Below are positions 17,108 to 26,406 of a stretch of DNA of 64,000 bases, in pieces. The notes under the pieces were generated by a model. It made no database searches. It was not told where the DNA came from and worked only from the letters and a program-made list of their open reading frames with translations. This DNA comes from Rubripirellula tenax (GTDB taxonomy: Bacteria; Planctomycetota; Planctomycetia; Pirellulales; Pirellulaceae), in NCBI RefSeq assembly GCF_007860125.1, contig NZ_SJPW01000001.1, forward strand, positions 186,001 through 250,000, given 5' to 3'. Positions within the stretch are counted from its first letter, which is position 1; every line of letters starts with the position of its first letter. The position numbers and the translations under genes were made by a program.

Positions 17108-18712
17108 ATGCCCAATTCTTTCGAACAGTGGACCTACGCGATGAAGCGTCATTGGTTTCTGTCGATTTTCGCATTCGTCTCGATCATGGCAATCGCTGTG
17201 GTGGTGATCCTGTTTGCCCCTCGCGCCTATCACTCAGAGGCCAAGCTGTTGCTACGCGTGGGTCGCGAAAGCATCAGTGTCGATCCCACCGTAACGACGG
17301 TTGGCGAAACGATCAGCATGCAGCAGACTCGCGCGAACGAGATCCAGTCAGCGATCGGCGTCATGCAAAGCCGCCAGATCCTGGAACAAGTTCTTGATCA
17401 AGTCGGCGTCGACGTCGTGCTTAGCGGTGAAATGAAGGGCGATGACGACGAAAACGATAATGGCAAGTCGATCGTACCGACTTGGGCGCGAGACGCCATC
17501 GCCAAGGCGAAAGACAAGGTCGCGTCGATTGATCCCGTCACGCCACGGGAAGCCGCGCTGACAGCACTGTCCAAAGGCATCGGCATCTACGCGGCGACGG
17601 AATCGAGCGTCGTATCGGTCGGTTACAAATCGAAGTCCGCCGACGTCGCGCAAGCCGTCGTTGACTCTTGGATCGACAGCTACATCACGCATCACTCCAA
17701 CGTCAATCGCTCGCCGGGAACTTACGCGTTCTTTTCCGAACAGGGCAACCTGCTGGAAGAACAGCTCGCCGCAGCCCGCATCGCGTTACTGGAAACGAAG
17801 AACGAATCCAACTTGGTCACCGTCGACGGCCAACAAAAGTTGCTGGAAGCTCAACTGACCAAAGTTCGCGACAGCATGATCGAAAGCGAGGCCGAGATCG
17901 CCTCGTTAGGGTCGCGATTGAAATCATACGATCGAATGATCCAAGGATCCGACGAAACGATCACCGAAGAGGTTTCCGGAATCGCGGATGAGGGTCGTGC
18001 GATGATGCGAAATCAATTGTTCGACCTTGAAGTTCTCGAGAAAGACTTGCGCAGCAAGTACAACGCCGGACATCCCAAGTTGGTCGCGATCGAACGACAA
18101 CTCGAAGAAGCGGCAAGGATCGTCAGCGAACAGAATGTTGAACGCAAAGAGATCACCAAGTCGGTCAATCCGGCATATCAACAATTGGTCGAATACCGAA
18201 TGTTGGATGAAGCCACACTCAGCGGCGCGATCGAACGTCAAAAGTCTCTGGAAGCGAAGCACGTTTCGCTGCAATCCGAATTGATGGAACTGAATCGAAA
18301 CGAGCAGACGATCGCCACGGTCACCAACGAAGTCAAAATTCTAGAAGACCGTTACGCCCGCCATGCTGAAAAGCTGGAACAAGCTCGGTTGGATGAAGTG
18401 CTCGCCGATCAAAAGATCACAAGCGTCAATTTGGTCCAACACGCTTCGCTAGAACAGCGACCGGTCACGCCGAACAAACCACTGTGTGCGGTCGCCGGTT
18501 TTTTGGCTGCATGTGCCGCCGCAATCAGCCTTCCCGTTCTTCGTGAGTTTCAATTGTCGCGTCGACGCTCGATCGCCGAGACTCGCACATCACATCGCGA
18601 TTGGAAATTCGAAAAACGTGGTGACGAAACCGCTGAATCGGTGCGGGCTCGGCCGCCTCACTTCGAATCCGAAACGACCGAGCCCGTGGGTGCCGGTTCC
18701 AGCCAAGACTGA
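17108..18712 (+). CDS. Wzz/GumC-like polysaccharide chain-length or export protein
   Basis: The 534-residue protein (start chosen at MPNSFEQWTYAMKRHWFL; a GTG 66 bases upstream is possible) has an N-terminal membrane helix (residues about 14-37), a conserved start of the periplasmic domain (YHSEAKLLLRVGRES), a long coiled-coil stretch (about 210-440) and a second membrane helix near 458-479 preceded by the proline-rich PVTPNKP. This is the polysaccharide co-polymerase (Wzz) plan. A C-terminal tyrosine-kinase domain is absent; the tail is short, charged and probably disordered. It sits 66 bases upstream of a Wzy-like gene, so both probably serve exopolysaccharide assembly. Confidence 0.9.
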   Translation: MPNSFEQWTYAMKRHWFLSIFAFVSIMAIAVVVILFAPRAYHSEAKLLLRVGRESISVDPTVTTVGETISMQQTRANEIQSAIGVMQSRQILEQVLDQVGVDVVLSGEMKGDDDENDNGKSIVPTWARDAIAKAKDKVASIDPVTPREAALTALSKGIGIYAATESSVVSVGYKSKSADVAQAVVDSWIDSYITHHSNVNRSPGTYAFFSEQGNLLEEQLAAARIALLETKNESNLVTVDGQQKLLEAQLTKVRDSMIESEAEIASLGSRLKSYDRMIQGSDETITEEVSGIADEGRAMMRNQLFDLEVLEKDLRSKYNAGHPKLVAIERQLEEAARIVSEQNVERKEITKSVNPAYQQLVEYRMLDEATLSGAIERQKSLEAKHVSLQSELMELNRNEQTIATVTNEVKILEDRYARHAEKLEQARLDEVLADQKITSVNLVQHASLEQRPVTPNKPLCAVAGFLAACAAAISLPVLREFQLSRRRSIAETRTSHRDWKFEKRGDETAESVRARPPHFESETTEPVGAGSSQD

Positions 18713-18778
18713 TCTGTATCGAGTCACCGACGCTCGAACGTCGACGCCGCAGACCACCAGACGGCCCACCTCAATCTC

Positions 18779-20158
18779 ATGACACCTTCCATCACCGCCC
18801 CTACGCAATCGACGTTTGCCTTGTCGCACGACGATCGATCCGTCGTCGGCAGTGACTTGAACGCGGCCCAGAAACGTTGGTTGGAACGGTTCGCATTGAT
18901 CGCGATTTGGTTGCTTCCGATCATGGTGTTCACGATGCCAACGGCAAAGTTTACCACCGCGTGGCAACCGCTCGACACGGCAAAGCTGCTCGTATTGTTC
19001 CTCACATGTTCGGGCGGCGCCCTTTCACTCGCTTACGTGCGATCCACCCACGTGTTGCGCCGGGTCCTCGATCCGTTAACGCCGTTCTATTTGTTTTTGG
19101 GATGGGCGTTGGTCAGCGTCCTTTGGTCACCGCTAAAGTCCGTCACGATCGCCCAATCGGGCGGTCTTGTCGCGATGCTGTTTTTCGCAACGATCGTTGC
19201 CATCGTTTGCACGGACATTGAACGGGCCAAGAGGCTATTGTTTCACCTTTGCAGCATGATGCTTGTGGCCAATGCGGTGGTCTTGATGGCGTATGTCATC
19301 AACCCTGAAATGTCGGGACTCGACCGCGGCCGCATCCACAGCGGTGGTGACGGATTGATTCACCCGACGGCGGCCGGCGCGACCGCGTCACTTGGATTGT
19401 TGCTTCCGGTCATGTGTCATTGGATCGGTGGTTATGCGTGGGCGAAGCGTTTTATGCTCCCCTGCCTAGTCATCCATGGCGCCGTCCTGGTCCTGTCCAA
19501 CAGCCGAACGGCGTTGGCGATGGGATTCGTTACGATCGGGGCGATTTTGTTTTGGTACAGCACCAATCGTCAGCGTGCGACAACGATTTTCGCGGGATCG
19601 ATGCTGTTGGTCGCCATCATGATTCTTGACCCCGGGTTCGAGATGGCGTCATCGACAGCCGACGTGGGAACCCAATTCGTTTCGCGAGGTCAATCGGGCG
19701 AACAACTCAAGGGCGTTTCGGGACGCGGCGAACTGTGGGCAGCCGTTTGGAATGAGTATCAAAAGTCCATGTTGCTGGGGCATGGATATTTTGTGACTAG
19801 CGAAACTGGCCAACTTCACGTTTGGCACGAGACGCACAATTACACGGCTCACAACTTGGCGCTACAAATTTTGGCGTCTACCGGCGCGATTGGATTCCTT
19901 TTGTTTGCCTTCGCACTGTTGCAAGTCTTTGTGGCGTCGCTGACGCTGGGGAAGGGCGACGCGAATCAGCGACACTTCCTCGTGATGATTCTGGTCACCA
20001 CGATCTGGTTTTTGGGGTGGTCCCAATTGGGCGATTCATTCCTGGGCCCGATTCGCCCCGAATCCATCCTGTTTTTTACCTTTGTGGGAATTGGTGTCGG
20101 ACAATCAACCCGTTTGCTGGCGCCACCTGGTCATCATTCGTCGTCGGCCAATCCATAG
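18779..20158 (+). CDS. O-antigen ligase / Wzy-like polymerase, multi-spanning membrane protein
   Basis: The 459-residue protein has about ten or more hydrophobic segments (for example FALIAIWLLPIMVFTMP, FYLFLGWALVSVLW, FLLFAFALLQVFVASL) and the Wzy_C pattern: VLVLSNSRTALAMGF followed, about 80 residues later, by a large outer loop with GRGELWAAVWNEYQKSMLLGHG and HNYTAHNLALQILASTG. The arginine in SNSRT and the HN motif are typical of ligases and polymerases acting on undecaprenyl-linked sugars. It follows the chain-length gene. Its 3' end overlaps the end of the sigma-54 activator gene by 25 bases, tail to tail. Confidence 0.9.
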   Translation: MTPSITAPTQSTFALSHDDRSVVGSDLNAAQKRWLERFALIAIWLLPIMVFTMPTAKFTTAWQPLDTAKLLVLFLTCSGGALSLAYVRSTHVLRRVLDPLTPFYLFLGWALVSVLWSPLKSVTIAQSGGLVAMLFFATIVAIVCTDIERAKRLLFHLCSMMLVANAVVLMAYVINPEMSGLDRGRIHSGGDGLIHPTAAGATASLGLLLPVMCHWIGGYAWAKRFMLPCLVIHGAVLVLSNSRTALAMGFVTIGAILFWYSTNRQRATTIFAGSMLLVAIMILDPGFEMASSTADVGTQFVSRGQSGEQLKGVSGRGELWAAVWNEYQKSMLLGHGYFVTSETGQLHVWHETHNYTAHNLALQILASTGAIGFLLFAFALLQVFVASLTLGKGDANQRHFLVMILVTTIWFLGWSQLGDSFLGPIRPESILFFTFVGIGVGQSTRLLAPPGHHSSSANP

Positions 20159-21225
20159 TCTTTGATCTTCTTGTGCAACGTATTGCGGTTGATACCCAAC
20201 CTTGACGCGGCTTTCGTTTGGACGCCGCCACAAGATTGAAGCACCTGAGCGATGACCTCTCTTTCAATCTGCTCGACAATCGTCGAGTGAACATTCTCGG
20301 CAGCGCTTCCCGCCTCGCTTAGCCCCCGCGACACCAAACCCTTGGCCAGCGTTTCAAAATCGCCGGCGGTCGGTTCGTCATCGTCGTGCGTCTCGGACAA
20401 CCCCGTCACGCATCCCGGCAATACATCGATCGTCAACTCGTCGGTTTCGGCCATCACGACGGCGCGCTCGATGTAGTTTTGCAGTTCGCGGACGTTCCCC
20501 GGCCAATGGTAATCCTGCATCGCCTCGATCACACCGGGGCCCATGTGAACGACGTAGCGGTCGTTCACTTCGTTGTAATGCTCTAGGAAAAACGAGACGA
20601 GCGACGGAATGTCGTCGCGGCGCCGACGCAGCGGCGGAATCTCGATCGGCACCACATTCAATCGCCAATACAAGTCTTCGCGGAACCGTTCGGCCCGGAC
20701 TTCTTGCATCAAATCGCGGTTACTCGCCGCAACGATCCGTGCGTCCGTGCTAAGCGTGTTGGTGTCGCCGACGCGTTCAAACTCTTTCTCTTGCAACACA
20801 CGCAGCAGCTTGACCTGCAACGTCAACGACGTGCTGTTGATCTCGTCCAAGAAGACCGTCCCACCATGAGCCGCTTCGAAGCGTCCGGTGCGGTTGGCGA
20901 CCGCGCCGGTAAACGCACCGCGGACATGTCCGAACAGTTCGCTTTCCAGCAAGCTCTCGCTGAGCGCCCCGCAATTGACGCGAACGAACGGCCCGCCGCT
21001 GCGGCGTGACAAGCGGTGGACGGCGCTGGCGATCAGCTCTTTGCCGACACCGGTTTCGCCCAAAATCAAAACCGATGCGTTGCTGGCGGCGACTCGGCGG
21101 GTGATCCGGTACACCTCCTGCATCGCCGGCGAATTGCCGATGATTCCCGATATGGGCGGCCCCCCGGCTTGATTGCCGGGTCCGTGAGGGGAGGAGCCGC
21201 TGGAGGAGATGCCAAGAATCGCCAT
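20134..21225 (-). CDS. Sigma-54-dependent transcriptional activator without an N-terminal sensor domain
   Basis: The 363-residue protein (start MAILGISSSGSSPHGPG) consists of a short disordered N terminus, the AAA+ domain and a Fis-type helix-turn-helix. Seen are Walker A GETGVGKE (56-63), the sigma-54 contact loop GAFTGA (103-108), Walker B GGTVFLDE (121-128), the region FREDLYWRLNVVPIEIPPLRRR and the DNA-binding end (TKAASRLGINRNTLHKKI). There is no receiver, GAF or PAS domain, so it must be controlled by partner proteins or by its own amount. The neighbourhood (exopolysaccharide on one side, Tad-like genes on the other) suggests a surface regulon. An open frame 39 codons longer lacks family resemblance. 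Confidence 0.94.
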   Translation of the reverse strand: MAILGISSSGSSPHGPGNQAGGPPISGIIGNSPAMQEVYRITRRVAASNASVLILGETGVGKELIASAVHRLSRRSGGPFVRVNCGALSESLLESELFGHVRGAFTGAVANRTGRFEAAHGGTVFLDEINSTSLTLQVKLLRVLQEKEFERVGDTNTLSTDARIVAASNRDLMQEVRAERFREDLYWRLNVVPIEIPPLRRRRDDIPSLVSFFLEHYNEVNDRYVVHMGPGVIEAMQDYHWPGNVRELQNYIERAVVMAETDELTIDVLPGCVTGLSETHDDDEPTAGDFETLAKGLVSRGLSEAGSAAENVHSTIVEQIEREVIAQVLQSCGGVQTKAASRLGINRNTLHKKIKDYGLADDE

Positions 21226-21437
21226 AAAGTCGCAGGAAAAAACTCGGTATTGGATGCGTCGTCCTCGGGTCCACTTGATCGATCGCCGCGCAAACCACGT
21301 CACGCGTCCGATCGACAAACGGTCCAGCCTCCCGAGTGCCAAGAGGTTAACGCCAAGTCACGTTTTTTGGTAGACAACCCGTTTAACGAGCCGGCGGCCA
21401 AACGCCCCGTAACGATTCTGATTCCGCCAGATTCGTT

Positions 21438-23501
21438 TCAATGGGCCAATCGAAGGATCTCAGCAGCATCTTGTCGGAACCGTTGCCGGTCCAACACCGA
21501 AAGCGGCGGCAATCGGCGCCGTGTGGCGATTCGATTCAAAAGCCCGTCAAAACCGGCCCGCGAAACCGGGGGATCGATCAAGTCCACCGACGACGTCCAT
21601 CGCGACTGGCTTAGCGCGACGGCCGCGCCTTCGCTGTCGCCGGCTTGGTTGTCGTCGTCGTAGAAAACGATCGGAGCTTCCCCGCCGCGCGGCGCCCGCC
21701 GAACAATATCGACCATCTCGATGGGTGCCAAATCAGCCAACTGGACCTTCGAAAGAATCATTCGCAGATCACCGCCGCGGTCAATTTCTCGTTGAAGTTC
21801 TGAGACGCTAGAAACCACCGTGGCGTCCCATCCCAATCGATCGAACAGTTTTTCAAAGTGGGTTGAGTAAGCCGGTCGCGTTTCAACCAAAATGGCGTGA
21901 GGCCGGTCGTTCAATCGAGTCATCTCGACCAGTGTCTTTCGGACCATGCTGCTGCCGGGATAGGCACCGTCGCCGGCCAAACGCGATACCAGCGCGGCCG
22001 CCTCGTAACGCACTTGCGGGATCGACGACCACGCTTGTTGCACCAACGCGGTCGGACGTCCACCACCGGATCGCACAAGGTCGTCTCGATTCAACCCGTC
22101 GGACAAGGCGTCGACCAAGCGAATCAAACCAATCAACCCGGCCGTCTCGGTCACAGCGGCGGTTTCCGATTCGGAAGTATCGTACCCTTCGGCCGACGAC
22201 AATTTCGGTCGAGTCGCGATATCAACGGCGGCTAACACTGCCGCTGAATCGACCAGCGGGCGACATTGGTCCAAGAAGGCTTCGTCCGAATCGGCAGTCC
22301 CCCAGTCGGGATCAATCATCACGCGATAGGCCAACCCCGATAACAGGATTTCGGCATCCTCGGCTTGCGAATCACCCGCCAAGCGTTTCAACCGAACGCC
22401 GGCATCCGCTGCGTCACGATAAGCTGCCAAAATCGCTCGAGAGTCCTGCGACGCAACCGATTTGCGATCCGGTTGGATCGTCCAAATCGTGCGAACTTGA
22501 TCATCGTTATCGATCGCCGTGGCCGCCGCCCGTGTGTCTCGCAGATCGTTCACCAACAACGTCAACGCTTCGCTTCGGCTGGGAAGTGTCGAAACCAATC
22601 GCGTCAAACCGCTTGCCGCCGCGTTCCGTTCTTCCTTGTTTGAATCGATCGCGTGTAGCGATGCCAACAAATCCGCCATGAACCGTTTCGAGTCAATTCG
22701 CGCCAGCGATGCGATCGCTCGGCCGCGCACTCCATCGGCACCGTACAACGCCAATTGGCGAAGTGCTGCGATTCCGCCGTCGCCCATCCGCACCAACACG
22801 CGCAGGATCTCGTCGCGAGACTCGCTCGTTCGCTGGGTCACCGCCGCTGCCGCTAGCGCGCCGATGGCGGCATCGCCACCCGCCAGCAACGTTCGCGAAG
22901 CCGCCAACCGCGTGTCTCGCGAATTCGAGTCAAGCCCTTTAATCGCTTGGGTCAATCGAGCCGGCGCAGTAGACAGCGCCATGGACGCCTGCCCCAAAAC
23001 ATCCAAGTTGGCTTTTGCCGCGTCACTGACTTCGGTGCTTTGTTTGATTCGCAAAAAGACATCGGATCCGATCGTTGCCGCCATCGCCGCAGCCTGGGGA
23101 CCAGACAATTTCTTAGCATCCAACCCCGACAACAACTGATCCACCGAAGCCCACCGGCCGGTGCGTGCCAAACTGGACACCGACGCGGCAAAGTCTTGGT
23201 TGCCCCGTCCGGCTCGCTCCAAAAGTTGTTTGTTCATCAGGTCGACCGGTTGTCCGTCGTCGGCGTCACCTGAGGGTGCCGGCGTGGTCACCGCTGGTTC
23301 ACCAAACAAGCCCGCCCCACCAAACATGCCCGCTCCGGGGTCACCGAAGGGATTGTCCTGGCCAAAACACGGCAACGCGACGCCTAACGAACCCAACAAG
23401 GCCCAGACCAGACCTTGTCGGATGCAGCGGGGCCTTGATGTTCGGCGACCGATTGACCGCGGGATGAACGAAGTAGGGCGATCAAGGAACCAGATCGTCA
23501 T
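21438..23501 (-). CDS. Secreted HEAT-repeat-like protein with a receiver-like C-terminal domain
   Basis: The 687-residue protein has a basic N terminus and hydrophobic core (RQGLVWALLGSLGVALPCFGQ), a signal peptide ending near residue 48. Then come a Gly/Pro-rich linker (GAGMFGGAGLFGEP) and a long helical region (about 90-540) with HEAT-like units (DTRLAASRTLLAGGDAAIGALA; ESRDEILRVLVRMGDGGIAALRQLA; VRGRAIASLARIDSKRFM). The last 150 residues (HAILVETRPAYSTHFEKLF, GGDLRMILSKVQLADLAPIEMV, APIVFYDDD) resemble a receiver fold without the phosphoacceptor aspartate. Such a domain outside the cytoplasm would be non-catalytic. It follows the Tad-like genes on the same strand, 96 bases away, and may be in their operon. 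Confidence 0.75.
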   Translation of the reverse strand: MTIWFLDRPTSFIPRSIGRRTSRPRCIRQGLVWALLGSLGVALPCFGQDNPFGDPGAGMFGGAGLFGEPAVTTPAPSGDADDGQPVDLMNKQLLERAGRGNQDFAASVSSLARTGRWASVDQLLSGLDAKKLSGPQAAAMAATIGSDVFLRIKQSTEVSDAAKANLDVLGQASMALSTAPARLTQAIKGLDSNSRDTRLAASRTLLAGGDAAIGALAAAAVTQRTSESRDEILRVLVRMGDGGIAALRQLALYGADGVRGRAIASLARIDSKRFMADLLASLHAIDSNKEERNAAASGLTRLVSTLPSRSEALTLLVNDLRDTRAAATAIDNDDQVRTIWTIQPDRKSVASQDSRAILAAYRDAADAGVRLKRLAGDSQAEDAEILLSGLAYRVMIDPDWGTADSDEAFLDQCRPLVDSAAVLAAVDIATRPKLSSAEGYDTSESETAAVTETAGLIGLIRLVDALSDGLNRDDLVRSGGGRPTALVQQAWSSIPQVRYEAAALVSRLAGDGAYPGSSMVRKTLVEMTRLNDRPHAILVETRPAYSTHFEKLFDRLGWDATVVSSVSELQREIDRGGDLRMILSKVQLADLAPIEMVDIVRRAPRGGEAPIVFYDDDNQAGDSEGAAVALSQSRWTSSVDLIDPPVSRAGFDGLLNRIATRRRLPPLSVLDRQRFRQDAAEILRLAH

Positions 23502-23597
23502 TCGGGCGAAGGGGGTTGAAAGTGGGAGCCAATGGAAACCAAGGGCCCCATCATAGTCGACAATTCGGTCTTGGCAGCGTTCGATTCCCAGACCGAA

Positions 23598-24080
23598 CTA
23601 TTCCGGCAAGTCTTCCAAAACGGCTTGTAACGACTCGCGATTGTCCCACTCGACGGTTCCCGGCTGGACATCGGCGTACGAGTTGATTCGTTTGCGAATG
23701 CTTTCCGTCCGAGTCTCCCATGTGGCGGCAAACTCGTCCGGCGCCAACACGGGTTGAGTGTTTTCGAATCGGGGTCGGTTCGCCAGCGATTTCATGAACG
23801 CGCGATCCAACTCGATCGCGGCATCGCGAAACTCGTGCGAATCGGGCTGTTGATACGTCACTTTCTCGACCGGGTCCACCGGTGCACTGACCGGCGTGGC
23901 GATCACCGAAGTGGATACCGACGATCGCTGAAGCACGGTCGAAAACGACCACAACATGACGCCGACGGAACCGATAATCGTAATCGCCTTGAACCAACGA
24001 CCGCGTGGCGGCTGGACCGGTTTGCGTTCCGGTTGCCGGTTCGACGGGTCTTTCAAAAGTGGCTTATGTAAATCGTTCAT
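23598..24080 (-). CDS. Small bitopic membrane protein downstream of tadG-like gene
   Basis: The 160-residue protein (start MNDLHKPLLKDPSNRQPE, ten bases after the TadG-like stop) has a basic proline-rich cytoplasmic tail, one membrane helix (WFKAITIIGSVGVMLWSFSTVL, about 29-50) and an outer domain of about 100 residues with helices (ATWETRTESIRKRINSYAD). I recognise no family. The tight spacing indicates co-transcription with the two TadE-like genes and the von Willebrand protein, so it may belong to the same surface structure. A start 35 codons upstream would overlap the TadG-like gene and is not used. Confidence 0.7.
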   Translation of the reverse strand: MNDLHKPLLKDPSNRQPERKPVQPPRGRWFKAITIIGSVGVMLWSFSTVLQRSSVSTSVIATPVSAPVDPVEKVTYQQPDSHEFRDAAIELDRAFMKSLANRPRFENTQPVLAPDEFAATWETRTESIRKRINSYADVQPGTVEWDNRESLQAVLEDLPE

Positions 24081-24090
24081 GGATGAAAAC

Positions 24091-25371
24091 CTATTCCGTA
24101 ATAATGGTTGGCAGGTTGTTGGCGATCTCTTCGAAAATCGCGACCAACTGGGCACCCGAGGATGCGTGGTAATGCTTGCCACCACCGATGGCAGCGACTT
24201 GCTGCATCTTGGTTTGGTCAGCTCCGTCGCCGAACGTTACCGTATGAATGGTCAGGTTGTAGGAACTCATCAGCGACGTTGCGACAGTCGTACAACTGGT
24301 GCCGGTGTTTTCGATCCCGTCCGTCATCACCACCATCGTCTTCGATGCGTAGGGACGGGCCCGATTGTCAAGCAGAGCGGTGATTCCGGACTGCATCCCT
24401 CGGCCGATCGCAGTGTTCCCGCTTGGGCTAAGGCTAGCGACCTTGTTTCGCACGACGGTAAAGTTTTTCTCCAACCAGCAATCCAGCGTGGCATATGTCG
24501 AATAGCTTGCAACCGAGACTTGCTCTTCTTGGCTTGTCGTATCCAACACGTCCAAGAACGCGTCCATCGCCTCGACCAAGTCTTCCCACGGAGAAGTCGG
24601 CGCCGGGCCCAAGTTGTGATAGTGTTCCCACGCCCATTGTTGATAAGAGTTCGAATTCACGCCGCTTGCATAGTAGTAATTGCCAGAGTAGTAAGTCAGT
24701 TTGCCGGCGGAGACACCCGCATTCTTTGCTGATGTACTCCAAGGCGACTTATTGCTGGGCCAGTCCCAATCGATAACGCCCATCGAACCGGATCGATCCA
24801 GGACGACGGAAATGTCACGGTCGACTTGCATGGCAACGGCATCCAGCGCCGTCGAAAATTCGCTGGCGTTCAAAACGCCGGGAATCACCAAAGGCACACG
24901 TCCCGACAGCGATCCGCTATCACGGCGACCCAAGACGCGGAAGGCACTTGCGATTTTCTCTCCGCTGGCGACCTGTGACGTCGGGATCTTTTGAAAGTAA
25001 TAGCGTCCGGAGCTTCCATCGGGCTGGGTCGCTTCACCGAATTCGATTTCATTCGCCGAATCGCCAGTCCGAAGTTGCAGCGGTTCGCCGTTGACCAAAT
25101 TCATCGCTGCCGTTGTCGCGGCTGCGGTCTTTGCAGCGTCAACCGTTTGCGTTTCGCTGAACGCGCGTCCGCCGGCCCGCGCCGCCGCATCCGTCGCAAC
25201 CATCAACTCCGTTCGCGTCAACTGCATCTGGGCCGTGTTGATACAGAACGCCGCCAAGATCGCAAGCACCGGCAACAGCACCGCCAACAAACCCATCACC
25301 GCGCCGCGACGCTCGACCGATCGGTTGCGGACTGCGTTCGACACTTGAGCGTTTTTTCGACTGCCGTTCAT
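24091..25371 (-). CDS. TadG-like pilus-associated protein with von Willebrand type A domain
   Basis: The 426-residue protein starts MNGSRKNAQVSN and has the TadG-type N-terminal anchor: RRGAVMGLLAVLLPVLAILAAFCIN followed by a helix with MQLTRTELMVATDAAARAGGRA. A von Willebrand A domain fills residues about 185-420. Its metal-ion-dependent adhesion site is complete: DRSGSMG (DxSxS), the Thr of GNTAIGRG and the Asp of MTDGIENTG. An unusual Tyr/Asn/Ser-rich insertion (YYSGNYYYASGVNSNSYQQW) lies inside the domain. It probably mediates adhesion on the outside. The usual Tad assembly genes (tadA, B, C, rcpA) are not in the window. Confidence 0.88.
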   Translation of the reverse strand: MNGSRKNAQVSNAVRNRSVERRGAVMGLLAVLLPVLAILAAFCINTAQMQLTRTELMVATDAAARAGGRAFSETQTVDAAKTAAATTAAMNLVNGEPLQLRTGDSANEIEFGEATQPDGSSGRYYFQKIPTSQVASGEKIASAFRVLGRRDSGSLSGRVPLVIPGVLNASEFSTALDAVAMQVDRDISVVLDRSGSMGVIDWDWPSNKSPWSTSAKNAGVSAGKLTYYSGNYYYASGVNSNSYQQWAWEHYHNLGPAPTSPWEDLVEAMDAFLDVLDTTSQEEQVSVASYSTYATLDCWLEKNFTVVRNKVASLSPSGNTAIGRGMQSGITALLDNRARPYASKTMVVMTDGIENTGTSCTTVATSLMSSYNLTIHTVTFGDGADQTKMQQVAAIGGGKHYHASSGAQLVAIFEEIANNLPTIITE

Positions 25372-25475
25372 GATGGATGTTCCAGGCAAAGTTTTCTTAG
25401 ACAACTTGATCAACAAGGTTTTTTTGGCTTCGATCGAACGTCGCGATCGACGGAATTGGTTGCAAGCGGCGATAA

Positions 25476-25922
25476 TCATTGTTCGTAGAATCCGTCGTAG
25501 CGCTCGGTTCGCATCCGGACCGTCGATGAAATATCCGACGTCGGAAGAAAGAACGGAGCGAACAAGGCGACTTCGCCAAGGTCGACCGTAACAGTCACCG
25601 TGACATCCGTGCTATCCACGTCGATCTCGGAAACGTCAACTTGGTATCCGTTGCTAAGCAACGACCCCATGATGCGGTTGGCCTCGCCCTCGGCTTCCGC
25701 CGCATTGGCTCCGGGAACGATCGCATGACGTGCCGCAAAGTACGCGGCGTCCTGCGCCAAGTTGCGAACCATGTTCATTCGTGCGAATTCCATGCACGTC
25801 AAAATGATCAACAACAAAATGTTGGCCACGATCGCAAACTCGACCGCCGACGCGCCGAGGCGTGATTCGCCGCTGCGCCGACGTCGTCGCGTTCGTCGTT
25901 GATGAGGGGATGGAAGGTTCAT
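25476..25922 (-). CDS. TadE-like pseudopilin (second copy)
   Basis: The 148-residue protein starts MNLPSPHQRRTRRRRRSGE: a strongly basic leader, then GASAVEFAIVANILLLIIL, in which the conserved Glu at +5 and hydrophobic helix match the TadE/TadF N terminus. The remainder is a small outer domain (MNMVRNLAQDAAYFAARHAIVPG; VTVTVTVDLGEVALFAPFF). TadE-like proteins are processed by a prepilin peptidase and assist Tad pilus function. It lies 31 bases after the first TadE-like gene and about 100 before the TadG-like gene. Confidence 0.87.
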   Translation of the reverse strand: MNLPSPHQRRTRRRRRSGESRLGASAVEFAIVANILLLIILTCMEFARMNMVRNLAQDAAYFAARHAIVPGANAAEAEGEANRIMGSLLSNGYQVDVSEIDVDSTDVTVTVTVDLGEVALFAPFFLPTSDISSTVRMRTERYDGFYEQ

Positions 25923-25953
25923 GCTTCGGGGCCTGACACACGTAGTGCGGTAA

Positions 25954-26406
25954 TCAGTTGTTGAGGTTCGCGTATTCTTTGCGCATTGTGACGCTCGCGG
26001 TAACAATCAAATCAGCAAAACGTTCGGTAGGAATCAACAAGTTTCCGGCGGTGGGAATGTTGACGGTCACGGTTACGTTCTGAAGCGTCGCAGCGGATTC
26101 AAAGCCTGGCGTACTGAACGTGCAAACGCTGCCCGCTGAATACTGCACGCCACGTTCGTCCAGGAACTCGGTAACTCGATTGACAACATCGGTGTTGGTA
26201 CGACCGCGGCCCACGCCTTGGCGGGCGCCCTCGTAAGCCGCCAGGACTGCGGACTCTTTCAGAAACATGACCGAACAAACGTCGATCGTCCCGAGCGTCA
26301 ATGTGATCAAGAGCGGCAGCACGATCGCGAACTCGATCGTCGCGACGCCGCTGCGTCGAGACGATCGGCCTTTGCGTCGGCGGCTAGCGATGGTTGCACA
26401 AGTCAT
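25954..26406 (-). CDS. TadE-like pseudopilin (first copy)
   Basis: The 150-residue protein starts MTCATIASRRRKGRSSRRSG, then GVATIEFAIVLPLLITLTLG with the conserved Glu, as in TadE. The rest (IDVCSVMFLKESAVLAAYEGARQGVGRG, VTVTVNIPTAGNLLIPTERF) is the normal TadE outer domain. It is the first gene of a minus-strand run: two TadE-like, TadG-like, a small membrane protein and perhaps the HEAT-like gene. The promoter should be between 26407 and 26654. An in-frame start eight codons upstream is possible. Confidence 0.88.
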   Translation of the reverse strand: MTCATIASRRRKGRSSRRSGVATIEFAIVLPLLITLTLGTIDVCSVMFLKESAVLAAYEGARQGVGRGRTNTDVVNRVTEFLDERGVQYSAGSVCTFSTPGFESAATLQNVTVTVNIPTAGNLLIPTERFADLIVTASVTMRKEYANLNN

